A stretch of 64,000 nucleotides of DNA from Candidatus Dependentiae bacterium (GCA_018266175.1 JAFEAY010000025.1:221003-285002), one strand, 5' to 3'; shown: positions 54,062 to 63,194, numbered from the stretch's first letter. Notes: generated by a model not told the origin, from the letters alone. Numbers and translations: made by a program.

Positions 54062-55918
54062 GTGCATACATTATCAATTTTTAAATACCGTCTTGGCTAC
54101 TTAGCTTATGTTCTGACGGCTGCTTTTTTATTTCTTCTTACTTTGAGTAATCAGACGCCTCATTTTTTTATTCTTATTCCTTTTGTTTTAGCATTTATAC
54201 CTATCTGCATAGATGCAATAAAAGATCTTTTTGAAAGAAAAATAACAACAGAGCTGTTTCTTATTCTTGCAACAGCTGCTGCCTTTGCAGCAAACGAAAA
54301 ACAGGCGATCACCGTTGTCCTTTTGATTATGCTTATTGCAAAATACTTCGAAGGATTTATTGAAGAGAAAACGGGCAAAGCTATTGAGAGTTTAATTAAC
54401 CTTATTCCAACAAAAGTAACGATAAGAGTTGGCAACCAAGAGCAAGTTGTTGCTCTTGAAGAAGTTCAAGAGGGGATGACGGTTATTATTAAAACGGGAG
54501 AGCAGATCCCGATTGACGGCGTTATCCTTGATGGGGAAGCGAGCATTAATGAATCATTCTTGACCGGTGAAAGCATTCCCCAGGAAAAAAGCAAATCGGA
54601 TCAAGTATTTGCAGGAACATTTGTTGAGGCTGGTGCTATCATTATTCTTGCTCAAAAAGTTGGTGAATCAACGAATTTTGGAAAAATTAGCAAATTATTG
54701 GAGCAAGCAGAACAAGAAAAAGCAAAAATTATTACCGTCTCAAATAAGGCCGCATTAATTATCGTGCAAGTGCTTGTTGCCTTCATAGCGCTTGTTTGGT
54801 TTTTTACTCGAGATCTTAAGTTAGTTTCGACACTCCTTGTTTTTGGTTCACCTATAGAGCTTACGCTTATCACTCCATTGGCAATTTTGGCGGGAACCGC
54901 AGCCGCCTTTCGTTACGGAATTTTGATTAAAGGAAGCATTTCGCTTGAGCGGTTTTCTTCTGTTGATACACTTATTTTTGATAAAACAGGAACGCTCACA
55001 ATTGGTGAGCCTCAAGTTATTAAAATTGAAGCACTGCATAGTTCCTACACCTCCAACGATGTTTTAATGCTTGCTGCTATGATGGAAAAAAGATCAGGGC
55101 ATATTCTTGCAAAAGCTATTTTAAAAAAAGCACAGGAACAAAATATTGAAGTTCCAGAGCCTCAAAGTTACGAATCGGTAACAGGTCATGGGATTGAAGC
55201 TACCTACAATAACCAGAAATACTTACTTGGAAGTAGGCATTTTATTGAAGCACCCGAACATGGCAATGTGCCTATTCCAGAAAGCCTTTCTTCAGAGCAG
55301 GCTGATTTGCCGTACTCAATTTTTTATTTAAGTTGTGGACCAACTTTGTGTGGGAAAATTTATCTTGCCGATACCATTAGGTCGGATGCAAAAGAAACGA
55401 TTAATTTATTGCGTAGATCAGGAATTAAAGAGGTTATTTTGTTGAGCGGAGATCGGCATGAAGTGGCACAGCATGTTGCAACTCAGCTCGGGATCGACAA
55501 GGCTTATGGAGAGATTGCTCCTGATGAAAAATTAACGGTGATTAAAGATCTACAAAAAGCGGGCCACCGTGTGGCTATGATCGGTGATGGCATTAACGAT
55601 GCTCCCGCGCTTAAGCAAGCTGATGTGGGTATTGCAATGGGCGCAATGGGCATGGAGCCTGCAATTCAAGCTGCCGGCATTGTGCTTATGTCTAACAGGT
55701 TAGAAGACATCGTTTTTATCCATGCGCTTTCACAAAAAATTATGCGTTTGATTAAACAAAATATATTTTTTGGGTTTATGTTAATTCATCTTCTTGGGAT
55801 AATATTGGCATTGTTTAACTTGGTTAATCCAATCCAAGCAGCCCTTTTTCACGCTATTTCAGATATTCTTATTTTAGTAAATTCTGCTCGATTAATTCGG
55901 TTTAAATACAATAAATAG
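54062..55918 (+). CDS. P1B-type ATPase with altered metal-binding motif
   Basis: A 618-residue heavy-metal-type P-ATPase from a GTG start with AAAAGGT upstream. It has DKTGT (phosphorylated Asp307), SFLTGES in the actuator domain (TGE, near residues 165-171) and MIGDGINDAPALKQADVGIAMG (hinge, near 507). No N-terminal heavy-metal-associated domain is present, as in P1B-4 and related groups. The sixth helix, where CPC, CPH or SPC normally binds metal, reads GSPIELTLITP (S263-E266), with no Cys. Metal specificity therefore cannot be assigned by motif and may be unusual. Confidence 0.85.
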   Translation: MHTLSIFKYRLGYLAYVLTAAFLFLLTLSNQTPHFFILIPFVLAFIPICIDAIKDLFERKITTELFLILATAAAFAANEKQAITVVLLIMLIAKYFEGFIEEKTGKAIESLINLIPTKVTIRVGNQEQVVALEEVQEGMTVIIKTGEQIPIDGVILDGEASINESFLTGESIPQEKSKSDQVFAGTFVEAGAIIILAQKVGESTNFGKISKLLEQAEQEKAKIITVSNKAALIIVQVLVAFIALVWFFTRDLKLVSTLLVFGSPIELTLITPLAILAGTAAAFRYGILIKGSISLERFSSVDTLIFDKTGTLTIGEPQVIKIEALHSSYTSNDVLMLAAMMEKRSGHILAKAILKKAQEQNIEVPEPQSYESVTGHGIEATYNNQKYLLGSRHFIEAPEHGNVPIPESLSSEQADLPYSIFYLSCGPTLCGKIYLADTIRSDAKETINLLRRSGIKEVILLSGDRHEVAQHVATQLGIDKAYGEIAPDEKLTVIKDLQKAGHRVAMIGDGINDAPALKQADVGIAMGAMGMEPAIQAAGIVLMSNRLEDIVFIHALSQKIMRLIKQNIFFGFMLIHLLGIILALFNLVNPIQAALFHAISDILILVNSARLIRFKYNK

Positions 55919-55945
55919 AGTAGTTATAAAGAACAAAGGCCCGTT

Positions 55946-56872
55946 ATGAGTCAGCAGTGGTCTGCAGAATTTAAGCTTGAACCCAATTTGGCAAAGCATT
56001 TAATCGAATCTCAATTTCCACAACTCAAACCTGTTATGCTTGAATTTATAGGAGAAGGTTGGGACAACGTTGCGTACCGCGTTAATCGTAACTATCTTTT
56101 TCGTTTTCCTCGTCGTCAAATGGGTGCAGATCTTGTTGATGTAGAGTGGAATTTGCTTCATGCTCTTGCGCAGCGCCTTCCTCTACCTATTCCAAAACCA
56201 TTGTTTTATGGCAAACCAAGCAAGCTGTTCAAGTGGCCATTTTTGGGGTATTACTTTCTTGAAGGTAAGTCTGCCTGTGGTGCAGGTTTAACCATGCAGG
56301 AACGTGTTCATTGTGCTGAGCCGTTGGCACAATTTTTGAAAGTACTTCATGCAATTGATGAAACTGAAGCGCTTAAGCTTGGAGCAGGGTCTGACGTTCT
56401 TGAGAAATTAAATATGCACAAGCGATTGCCGCTTGCACTCAAAAATATAGAAAAAATTAGAGAGCTTGGTTTATTTCAACAGTGTGATAGGTTGCAAGCA
56501 ATGCTTGAAAATCTTAAAAATGTTACTGATACCGGACGAAAAGTTTTGGTTCATAGTGACTTGTATGCGCGCCATTTTTTGATTAACGAAAAGCGTGAAA
56601 TATGTGGGGTTATTGATTGGGGCGATGTTCGCATTGCAAGCCCTGCCGTTGATTTACAACTTATTTTTAGCTTTTTACCACAGCAAGCACGATCTGTATT
56701 TTTAGAAACCTATGGAACTATTGATGAACAAACAGAACAACTTGCTTTGGCTCGAGCACTTTTACATACCTTATCAATTGTTGTTTATGCGCATGACGTT
56801 GATGATCAAGATTTACTTGCCGAAGGGTTAGTTGGTCTGCAACTCCTCGTTGATGTTGGTTGTGAGCTATGA
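55946..56872 (+). CDS. Aminoglycoside-phosphotransferase-like kinase
   Basis: A 308-residue protein-kinase-like phosphotransferase. EGWDNVAYRVNRNYLFRFPRR (near residues 33-53) is the nucleotide loop with the lysine replaced in the LFRFPR form common in this family. VLVHSDLYARHFLINEKREICGVIDWGDVRIASPAVDL (near 203-240) holds the catalytic HxDxxxxH..N and IDWxD motifs. Fits APH(3'')/choline-kinase-type enzymes; the substrate may be a sugar or small molecule, not an antibiotic. The next gene overlaps its stop by four bases. Confidence 0.85.
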   Translation: MSQQWSAEFKLEPNLAKHLIESQFPQLKPVMLEFIGEGWDNVAYRVNRNYLFRFPRRQMGADLVDVEWNLLHALAQRLPLPIPKPLFYGKPSKLFKWPFLGYYFLEGKSACGAGLTMQERVHCAEPLAQFLKVLHAIDETEALKLGAGSDVLEKLNMHKRLPLALKNIEKIRELGLFQQCDRLQAMLENLKNVTDTGRKVLVHSDLYARHFLINEKREICGVIDWGDVRIASPAVDLQLIFSFLPQQARSVFLETYGTIDEQTEQLALARALLHTLSIVVYAHDVDDQDLLAEGLVGLQLLVDVGCEL

Positions 56873-57438
56873 CGCGACTTATTATTCCTCATAAGCCATT
56901 TTACTTTATTAGACATGGCGAAACCGATTGGAACAAAGAATATCGAGCTATGGGGCATACTGACATTCCGCTTAATCAAAATGGGCTCGAGCAGGCCGTG
57001 CTTGCAGCCGAGTTGCTCAAAGATATTCAATTTGATTGTATTATTTCAAGTCCATTAAGGAGAGCTTTAAAAACAGCTCAAATTATTGCTGAAAAAAGAG
57101 ATACTGCTGTTCAGATTGTTGATGAATTTAAGGAATGCTTTTTTGGGGTTTTGGAAGGAACAAATTTATTATTTGATCCACGCGTTCAGGGCTGGGAAAA
57201 GGGTGCCCATGTTGAAGATGTAGAGCATTATGACGATTTTTCCAATCGCGTAATTCAAGCGCTTGTGTTTGCATTATCCGGTTCAAAAACTCCTTTGATT
57301 GTGAGTCATGGTGGCGTGTATCGCATTATTCAAAGTGCTCTTGGCTTACCGCATCATGGTCTTAAAAACTGTGTTCCGGTATTTCATAATCCAGTGAAGA
57401 CGCTTGATGGGGTATGGGATTCGCACCTGTTGCTTTGA
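56869..57438 (+). CDS. Histidine phosphatase family protein
   Basis: A 189-residue phosphoglycerate-mutase-like phosphatase. FIRHGETDWNKEYRAMGHTDIPLNQNGLEQA contains the RHGET motif with catalytic His (near residue 16), SSPLRRALKTAQII the second Arg, and VSHGGVYRII the second catalytic His (near 145). The ATG overlaps the kinase-like gene stop (ATGA). Substrate not identified; such enzymes often act on phosphosugars or cofactors. Confidence 0.87.
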   Translation: MTRLIIPHKPFYFIRHGETDWNKEYRAMGHTDIPLNQNGLEQAVLAAELLKDIQFDCIISSPLRRALKTAQIIAEKRDTAVQIVDEFKECFFGVLEGTNLLFDPRVQGWEKGAHVEDVEHYDDFSNRVIQALVFALSGSKTPLIVSHGGVYRIIQSALGLPHHGLKNCVPVFHNPVKTLDGVWDSHLLL

Positions 57439-57498
57439 TTCAATAATGCTTTTAAAATCGTACTTATTTGATTTCTTTTCTATTCACGGTAACCTCTC

Positions 57499-58110
57499 TT
57501 GTCAAGTACATTAAAGCGACTACCTCCTTCTCAAACACAGAAGATTGAAAAGAAAATGACGACAAAATCAAAAACGAATCTTGTTCAAGAAGATCAAAAT
57601 CACATCAGAAAAACTGCTGCACTAGGCGCAACCGATGATGAATTTAAAACGTTCATGTATCTGTGCAATATGTACAATTTAGATCCACTCAAAAAAGAGA
57701 TCTATTTTATCAAATATGGTGGCAAGTCTACGATCATTACCAGCAGAGACGGATACCTGAAAATAGCCAACTGCAATGAGCATTTTGATGGTATTGAAAG
57801 CGATGTGGTGTATCAGGGTGATCTGCTGACCAAGCGAGACGATGGCAGTCTCCTGATTACTTATGGTCAAGAGCATCTGAGTTTTGATAAATCAAAATTG
57901 TCTGGAGCATTTTGTAGCGTTTTTCGTAAAGATCGTAAAAAAGCAACAACGGTGTTTGTCAGCATCAAAGAATATTATAAAAAAGATGCTCCAATTTGGC
58001 AGCAATACACCAATGCAATGATTCTTAAGGTTGCAGAGGCTATGGCGCTTAAGCGTGCATTTGCTATCAGTGGCTTAGTGACGCGAGAAGAAATCGAAGA
58101 TAGCGAATAG
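57499..58110 (+). CDS. Bet/RecT-family single-strand annealing recombinase
   Basis: A 203-residue protein like phage lambda Red-beta. ATDDEFKTFMYLCNMYNLDPLKKEIYFIKYG, then TSRDGYLKIANCNEHFDGIESDVVY and WQQYTNAMILKVAEAMALKRAFAISGLVTREEIE, are hallmarks of the Bet/RecT fold. The start is uncertain: TTG 57499 gives 203 residues, ATG 57556 gives 184; neither has a strong Shine-Dalgarno. No exonuclease, SSB or phage genes flank it, so it is an isolated copy, perhaps from an old prophage. Confidence 0.82.
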   Translation: MSSTLKRLPPSQTQKIEKKMTTKSKTNLVQEDQNHIRKTAALGATDDEFKTFMYLCNMYNLDPLKKEIYFIKYGGKSTIITSRDGYLKIANCNEHFDGIESDVVYQGDLLTKRDDGSLLITYGQEHLSFDKSKLSGAFCSVFRKDRKKATTVFVSIKEYYKKDAPIWQQYTNAMILKVAEAMALKRAFAISGLVTREEIEDSE

Positions 58111-58126
58111 CAAGATGATAGTGCAT

Positions 58127-58151
58127 AAAAAAAGCCCGCGGTGAAGCGGGC
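58127..58151 (-). terminator. Terminator of the first RBR gene
   Basis: On the minus strand GCCCGC, a six-base loop and GCGGGC are followed by TTTTTTTATG. It lies about 35 bases after the stop at 58188. Confidence 0.88.
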
Positions 58152-58187
58152 AAAAATTATCGGTTTAAATTCTGTATTAAATTACAA

Positions 58188-59543
58188 TTACCACATAGGG
58201 TCATTTATATCCCAACGTTGGTGACGATCATGTGGATTTTGTCCAGGATTTTGATTACCACAATCATTGTAATAATAATGAGGCCAATCTCTTAAGCACC
58301 ACCAGCAGAATTGATGCCCACAGGTGCAGATTACATGGCGACAAGCATTCCCTTTTTCAATAGTTCTTCTGCATGCTTGATTTGGGCAACGCTTAAAGCC
58401 TTGCGCTCTAATTTCAGCATCACTCAAAGGAGACATTGCTGGTCTTCCAAAGCGAGCTTGCGCTTCGTCATACGCATCCATGATTGTTCTATCGTTGTTC
58501 ATGATGATAGCCATTTCATCTCGAGATATCACTTCCTGGCATCCCTGATGAGGACATGGAGTTCTGTTGAATGGTTGCGCTCCTCGATCACCATATCGTG
58601 CATTGATAGTACCTGCTAAGCAGTCTCTGCAATATCCGTGCCCACAACGTAAATGGTTTATTTCTACATCATCTTCTATGCAGACTTCGCAGTGTCCTTG
58701 TGACGTTTGCATTCTGAATGGTTCAGGCATCGTTTCAATGTAGCGCTTAATTTCATAAGCAAGCCATGTTGCGTTAAGCATCATTGCAGCAATCAGTAGT
58801 TTTGGATACCCAGTATTTGACTCAAGTGCTGAGTACTCTGCAAGTAACTTTGTTAAAGAGTGAGCTGCGGTCAGCATATTTCGAGCTTGAGTCCTTGAAT
58901 AATTTTCATAGGATGTTGCGTTTTGTTGCGCGCAAGCAAGGGCAAAGGCGGTGAGGCCTTTAAGGCTTGGAAGTGCAACGGTGCGCCATGTTTTGACAAG
59001 TCTGGATATTTTTTCTTCAGCTATTTCAGCTTCAGCGTCAGCCTCAGCCTCATCAAAAATTTCTTCTTGAACAGCTTCATCTTCTTCAAATTCAAAATCA
59101 AGAAGGTCATCTGTATCGTTATCAAAATCAAAATCAAGAAGATCTTCGGTGGCTACCGGATTAACTTTTTGAGGAGCAGGAACAAGAACTCGAAAATATT
59201 TAAATAAGTTTTTTAGATCAAGAAGCGCAATTGAGCAATTTACGAGTATATCTCTGTTAGTGAGATTAAGGCGACCATTGATTTGTTGAGCATTGATGTT
59301 GTTATGAAGATACAATATTTTGTTAGCGATACTCAGCGAGTGAGCAGCCATGTGATAGAGTGCAGCCTTTTTTGTATTCTTTGCAAGCGTGTGCTTTTGT
59401 GCTGTAATATCAAATGGAATGGTTGCCAATGCCAAACCCATTTCAGCATAGTTACTTTGCGTTACAGCTTGCAGCGTGGAGAGATTCTGCAGAATCAAAA
59501 GACCAACAATAAGCTTTCTTCCAATGAGTACGATATAATTCAT
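58188..59543 (-). CDS. Exported RBR-like E3 ubiquitin ligase 1
   Basis: A 451-residue protein with a signal-like N-terminus (LIGRKLIVGLLILQNLSTLQA) and a helical, partly acidic middle. RING1 begins at Cys285 (CEVC, LRCGHGYCRDC, CPHQGC). Near residues 385-415, RCPNQACRRTIEKGNACRHV then CTCGHQFCWWC matches the RING2/Rcat catalytic domain, with Cys401 aligned to the active Cys of HHARI and Parkin. The span between is too short and lacks Cys/His for a normal IBR, so it is a reduced RING1-Rcat. The C-terminal tail is Asn/His-rich. AGAGGCTC precedes the ATG. Host-directed ubiquitination is inferred. Confidence 0.85.
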   Translation of the reverse strand: MNYIVLIGRKLIVGLLILQNLSTLQAVTQSNYAEMGLALATIPFDITAQKHTLAKNTKKAALYHMAAHSLSIANKILYLHNNINAQQINGRLNLTNRDILVNCSIALLDLKNLFKYFRVLVPAPQKVNPVATEDLLDFDFDNDTDDLLDFEFEEDEAVQEEIFDEAEADAEAEIAEEKISRLVKTWRTVALPSLKGLTAFALACAQQNATSYENYSRTQARNMLTAAHSLTKLLAEYSALESNTGYPKLLIAAMMLNATWLAYEIKRYIETMPEPFRMQTSQGHCEVCIEDDVEINHLRCGHGYCRDCLAGTINARYGDRGAQPFNRTPCPHQGCQEVISRDEMAIIMNNDRTIMDAYDEAQARFGRPAMSPLSDAEIRAQGFKRCPNQACRRTIEKGNACRHVICTCGHQFCWWCLRDWPHYYYNDCGNQNPGQNPHDRHQRWDINDPMW

Positions 59544-59613
59544 CTATGAGCCTCTAAAGTTCGGGTTAAAATATAACTTAATTTTTCTATAACTTTGTGT
59601 TAATCATTAAAAT

Positions 59614-60966
59614 CTAAATTTCAAAACTAAATGGTCTCCAGCACTGATATGAACTACAAGGGCCATTGCCTCTATTCCAATTTCCCAAACAAACCCAACA
59701 AAATTGATGGTCGCATCTTCGGCATGTCATATGCTGGCATCCTCCATTTCTGTAAATAGGAACTCCGCATCCACGACCAGGGCAAGGCTTAGCTCCCAGT
59801 GCAGCAGCAGCTTCTGGAGTGGTTGGCCTTACAGGTTGCATGGCTGCATCATATGCCGCAAGTCTTTGTTCATTATTATTGGTAATGTCTCTGAATTCAT
59901 TTCTGTTGATTCGCTCGGTACATCCATGTTGAGGGCACGTTACTGTGTTGAGCGCATTTGCATTCAGTTGATGATCCAAACAATCTTGACAGCAAACGGC
60001 ATGTCCGCAGTGTAATCGCAATAAGTCTGCATCATCATAGCAGACGCTGCATTCACCAGCTTGTCTTTGGAGAGGTACAAAAGGTTCTTGTCGTTCATTA
60101 AGATTTCGTAGATCTTCTGGCTGTCGATTAAGTATTGGGAGTGTTGCAACATAGCGTGTTGCTTCATAAGCAAGCCAAGCACTATTCAGTATTAATGCCG
60201 CTTTAAGTAATTTTTTATATCGAGCAGTTGATTTTGATACTGAGTATTCAGCAAAAAGCCTTGTGAAAAGGTGAGCCGCTGCAGCAAGGTATCGAGCCTG
60301 TTTTCGTGAGATGCTTTCATACGGGGTAGCTCCACTTTGTGCACAAGCAAGCGCAAAGGAAGTTAACCCTTTAAGGCTTGGCAATATGAATAGGCGGACT
60401 CTGCGAGCAAGTTCAGAAAGTTTTTCATCATCTACTATTTCATCAGCTTCATCGAAAGTTGTTTCTGGGGTAGCTTCTTCGATAGATTCTTCTTCATCAA
60501 AGTCAAAGTCAAAAAAATCTTCGATAGATTCTTCTTCATCAAAATCAAAATTAAGCAGATCTTCAGAACCAACCTGATGAGATGCCGTTTGTTTTCGAGC
60601 GGGAGCAAGCTCTTTTAAGTTTTTATATAAACTTTTTAAATCAGCAACTATCAGTGCATAGTGTACCAGTACATCTCTACTGCCTAAGTTTATGCGGCCC
60701 AATTGGCGTTGAAATTTAAAGTTGTTAAAAAGATAAAGACTATTTTTGAGAATGTTGATTGAGTTTGCGTAGAGGTGATGGAATGCGGCCTTTTTTGTAT
60801 CCTTTTCAAGATCATGCTTTTGCGCAGCCATATCAAATGGAATAGCTGCAAGAGCCAGCCCCATTTCAGCATAATTACTGATGCTTGTTGCTTGCAGTGT
60901 GGAGAGATTTAGAAGAATCAAAAAACCGACAATAAGTTTTTTTCCAATGAGACCGAGATCGTTCAT
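59614..60966 (-). CDS. Exported RBR-like E3 ubiquitin ligase 2
   Basis: A 450-residue paralogue; ATG 60966 (AAGGGCTC upstream) is chosen, giving MNDLGLIGKKLIVGFLILLNLSTLQA as signal. N-terminal helices align with copy 1 (SNYAEMGLALAAIPFDMAAQKH). An acidic repeat (FFDFDFDEEESIEE) lies near residues 170-195. RING1 is CSVC...LHCGHAVCCQDC...CPQHGC. The catalytic domain is PCPGRGCGVPIYRNGGCQHM then CRRCDHQFCWVC, with Cys410 in the NGGC position of RING2. No IBR in between, as in copy 1. The two genes are 70 bases apart. Confidence 0.85.
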   Translation of the reverse strand: MNDLGLIGKKLIVGFLILLNLSTLQATSISNYAEMGLALAAIPFDMAAQKHDLEKDTKKAAFHHLYANSINILKNSLYLFNNFKFQRQLGRINLGSRDVLVHYALIVADLKSLYKNLKELAPARKQTASHQVGSEDLLNFDFDEEESIEDFFDFDFDEEESIEEATPETTFDEADEIVDDEKLSELARRVRLFILPSLKGLTSFALACAQSGATPYESISRKQARYLAAAAHLFTRLFAEYSVSKSTARYKKLLKAALILNSAWLAYEATRYVATLPILNRQPEDLRNLNERQEPFVPLQRQAGECSVCYDDADLLRLHCGHAVCCQDCLDHQLNANALNTVTCPQHGCTERINRNEFRDITNNNEQRLAAYDAAMQPVRPTTPEAAAALGAKPCPGRGCGVPIYRNGGCQHMTCRRCDHQFCWVCLGNWNRGNGPCSSYQCWRPFSFEI

Positions 60967-61096
60967 GTATGAGCCCTTAAGACAATGTGTAAAATTCAGA
61001 TAGAGTATTCGCCCCGTCCCCGTATATGAGTAGGACAAGTAATTTAACAAAAAGAGGTTTTATGTCAAAGGCCTTTTGAATGCAGTGTTTTAATAA

Positions 61097-61117
61097 GAAA
61101 AAGCCCTGCTTAAGGGC
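61097..61117 (-). terminator. Small rho-independent terminator
   Basis: On the minus strand GCCCT, a five-base loop, AGGGC and TTTTTC. The stem is short (five base pairs) but the T run is right. Confidence 0.55.
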
Positions 61118-61232
61118 GTTGAATTGGATAAATATTTGTGATTTTATTTACTGTTAGCGATGATTGCTTACTCTGTTATTGAGCAATTAAGGTAATACCG
61201 ACTTGATCATGGGATTTTGAAGAAAATTAATA

Positions 61233-61258
61233 CGGGGACAGTCTTGCAACTATCCCCG
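61233..61258 (-). terminator. Terminator-like hairpin after the coiled-coil gene
   Basis: CGGGGATAGT and ACTGTCCCCG pair with one mismatch around a six-base loop, 30 bases after the stop at 61287. The following T content is low (TATTAATTTTC). Confidence 0.5.
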
Positions 61259-61286
61259 ACGTTTTCTAGAATATTGAGCGTGTTCT

Positions 61287-61868
61287 TTATGCTGCAGGAG
61301 CAATAACACTCAGTCGTTTAAGTCTCTTTTGGCTACGAACCTTTTTTTCCATTCCTTCAGGTCTTAAGATCTTTGTATTGACCTTTGGATCTGAATTTTC
61401 GTCTTCATCTCGAGCTTGATCAGCCAATTTTTCAGCAACCATTTTTGCTTGTTCAGCTCTTTGCAGGGCTTCTTCAGCAGTTTGTCGTGCCTGATCACGT
61501 TTTCTATCAGCAGCTTCTTGGGCTACTTTCTTCGCCTGGAGCGCTTCTTGCTCTTTAATGATAGCGGTTTGACGGGCCTGTTGAACAGCTTCCTCTTCTT
61601 TAAGAAGGGCTTCCTGTGCACGTTGTTGTGCTGTAGCAAGTGCTAACTGTGCTTCTTCAGCGGCGTCAGCTGCTATCTTGCGGGCTGCATTGGCTTCTGA
61701 GGAAAGAACTTCTTGTGTTTTGTTTGTAAGCCCCAGTGCTTCATTCCGTGCCTTTTTGGACTGTCTTTTGACTTTGTTTACTTTATTTTGTTTTGCGTGA
61801 ACATCTAGGACATTAAGCCCTAGAGCCAATATACTGAGCGCAATTATCTTTTTATAGTTACCAAACAT
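61287..61868 (-). CDS. Exported Ala/Glu-rich coiled-coil protein
   Basis: A 193-residue protein with a signal peptide (MFGNYKKIIALSILALGLNVLDVHA). Residues about 55-155 form a long uninterrupted coiled coil (EANAARKIAADAAEEAQLAL and similar), rich in Ala, Gln, Glu and Lys, with near-heptad repetition. A basic tail (KKVRSQKRLKRL) follows. No enzyme motif. The composition resembles TolA-type spacers or surface stalks. Low-complexity helices make homology calls unreliable. Confidence 0.68.
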   Translation of the reverse strand: MFGNYKKIIALSILALGLNVLDVHAKQNKVNKVKRQSKKARNEALGLTNKTQEVLSSEANAARKIAADAAEEAQLALATAQQRAQEALLKEEEAVQQARQTAIIKEQEALQAKKVAQEAADRKRDQARQTAEEALQRAEQAKMVAEKLADQARDEDENSDPKVNTKILRPEGMEKKVRSQKRLKRLSVIAPAA

Positions 61869-62070
61869 AGCATTCTCCTCCTCTTCATTTTTTTAATTAA
61901 GATATTTACCAAAAACCTAATTTTAGAGTACCAATTACAAATTCAATCTGTCAATAATCACTGAAAAAGATTTATAAAGCTTTATTTTGCACGGTTGATT
62001 TGACTCGTCAGATGCTGCTTTACGAGGAAGTCTGGCATCAGATTATTTAGGCATAACAGAGAGTATTTGT

Positions 62071-63045
62071 TTATTCATGGAGCCAAGTAACTGAAAATGA
62101 GCTTCCTCCGCTTGAGATAGCTGAAGGCATAGCTTTTGAGGTTCCATTGTTGGTTACCATTTCTATAGAGTTATTTGCAAAGAAAGGGCTATTTAATGGC
62201 CGTTTAATCCCATTTATTTTGGCCATGCAGCCTGATAGATACACTCTTTGAACATTGGTTAAAGGGAGTACTCGATTGCTTGAAGGAGCTTCAAAGATCC
62301 ATTCAGCATTTTTTCGTTGAGTTCCACTCATTTTTGTATACCTGGTTGGAATAGTCGTAGCAATTCTTTGAGTATTGTTAATGATCTGGAGAATAAAGGT
62401 ATCATTTCCAGCATATTCTACTATCGCACTGATGACATCATCAACATTAACGGGAAATCCTTGTATGGTGTAACTGGCTCTTGGATACATTTCAAACCAA
62501 GCATAGTGATATCTAACTCCGTTTACATAATCATGAGCTGTACCAATTTGTTCGACTGTTGGACTATTGTAGCCATCAATTCCAACCCAAATTGCGGAGT
62601 AGGTATTTCTACCAGAAGGAATAATTGATGGCACTATCCAAGATCCATAAGCGCCGGTTACCGAGCCTCGTGCTGGATTGTTAAAATTAGTTGCAGCAAC
62701 ATATCCAGACCAATTGGTACTCGTTTCCTGCGCTTTTTGAGTTTCTACGCGAGCAACTTTTGGGCCAGGGATATTTGGATGTGAGATGGTATTTAATTGC
62801 TCAACAGAGCGCTTGAGTTTTTCGTTTATTACTTGAAGCTTTTGATTTGTCTGACAAACTTTTCCTTGCTTCCCAAGCTTTGCTTGTTTAGGTCGGCGCG
62901 GTTGTGAAATCTTTTTTGATTTGCGCACAAAAGGCTTCATAGTACATTCGATATGAATGTAATCAGCTGGAATGGTATACCCAAAAAGAGTGCTCCAGGC
63001 TGATACTCCAAAAAATAGACTAAGTATTAAAAAACGTATTTTCAT
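62071..63045 (-). CDS. Exported G1-family glutamic peptidase (eqolisin-like)
   Basis: A 324-residue protein; ATG 63045 gives the signal peptide MKIRFLILSLFFGVSAWSTLFG. After a basic propeptide-like region (residues 25-100), the mature domain begins STNWSGYVAATNF, typical of G1 peptidases. The catalytic pair is visible: SAIWVGIDGYNSPTVEQIGT holds Gln166 and NAEWIFEAPS holds Glu248. HYAWFEMYP also matches the family. Such acid-active proteases are best known in fungi and rarer in bacteria. The propeptide would fit secretion as a zymogen. Confidence 0.85.
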   Translation of the reverse strand: MKIRFLILSLFFGVSAWSTLFGYTIPADYIHIECTMKPFVRKSKKISQPRRPKQAKLGKQGKVCQTNQKLQVINEKLKRSVEQLNTISHPNIPGPKVARVETQKAQETSTNWSGYVAATNFNNPARGSVTGAYGSWIVPSIIPSGRNTYSAIWVGIDGYNSPTVEQIGTAHDYVNGVRYHYAWFEMYPRASYTIQGFPVNVDDVISAIVEYAGNDTFILQIINNTQRIATTIPTRYTKMSGTQRKNAEWIFEAPSSNRVLPLTNVQRVYLSGCMAKINGIKRPLNSPFFANNSIEMVTNNGTSKAMPSAISSGGSSFSVTWLHE

Positions 63046-63172
63046 GCAAAAGGTCCCTGAGTAGATAAAAAAGTTTCTACTCAGGGAATAGCACTTTGTA
63101 CATAAGAAAATCAAGGCTTTTTGAATATGTTTTTTGTGTTAGCAGGTCAAATTTAACCCGTAAAGCGGAAAT

Positions 63173-63192
63173 CTCGGGAGCTTGCTCCCGAG
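63173..63192 (+). repeat. Left-end hairpin of the IS200-like element
   Basis: Nine perfect base pairs around a TT loop, the likely TnpA recognition structure at the left end. Confidence 0.7.
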
Positions 63193-63194
63193 CT

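Larger units (their letters stand above)
60967..61286. other. Intergenic stretch upstream of RBR 2 with terminator hairpins
   Basis: 320 bases without a recognised gene. Two hairpins at 61097-61117 and 61233-61258, described separately, follow the coiled-coil gene on the minus strand; the rest should contain the RBR 2 promoter, which I could not place. Confidence 0.5.

Noticed and set aside
58923..59207. Plus-strand frame rich in Phe and Lys opposite the first RBR gene.
   Set aside because: Composition reflects the acidic Asp/Glu repeats on the other strand; no independent support.
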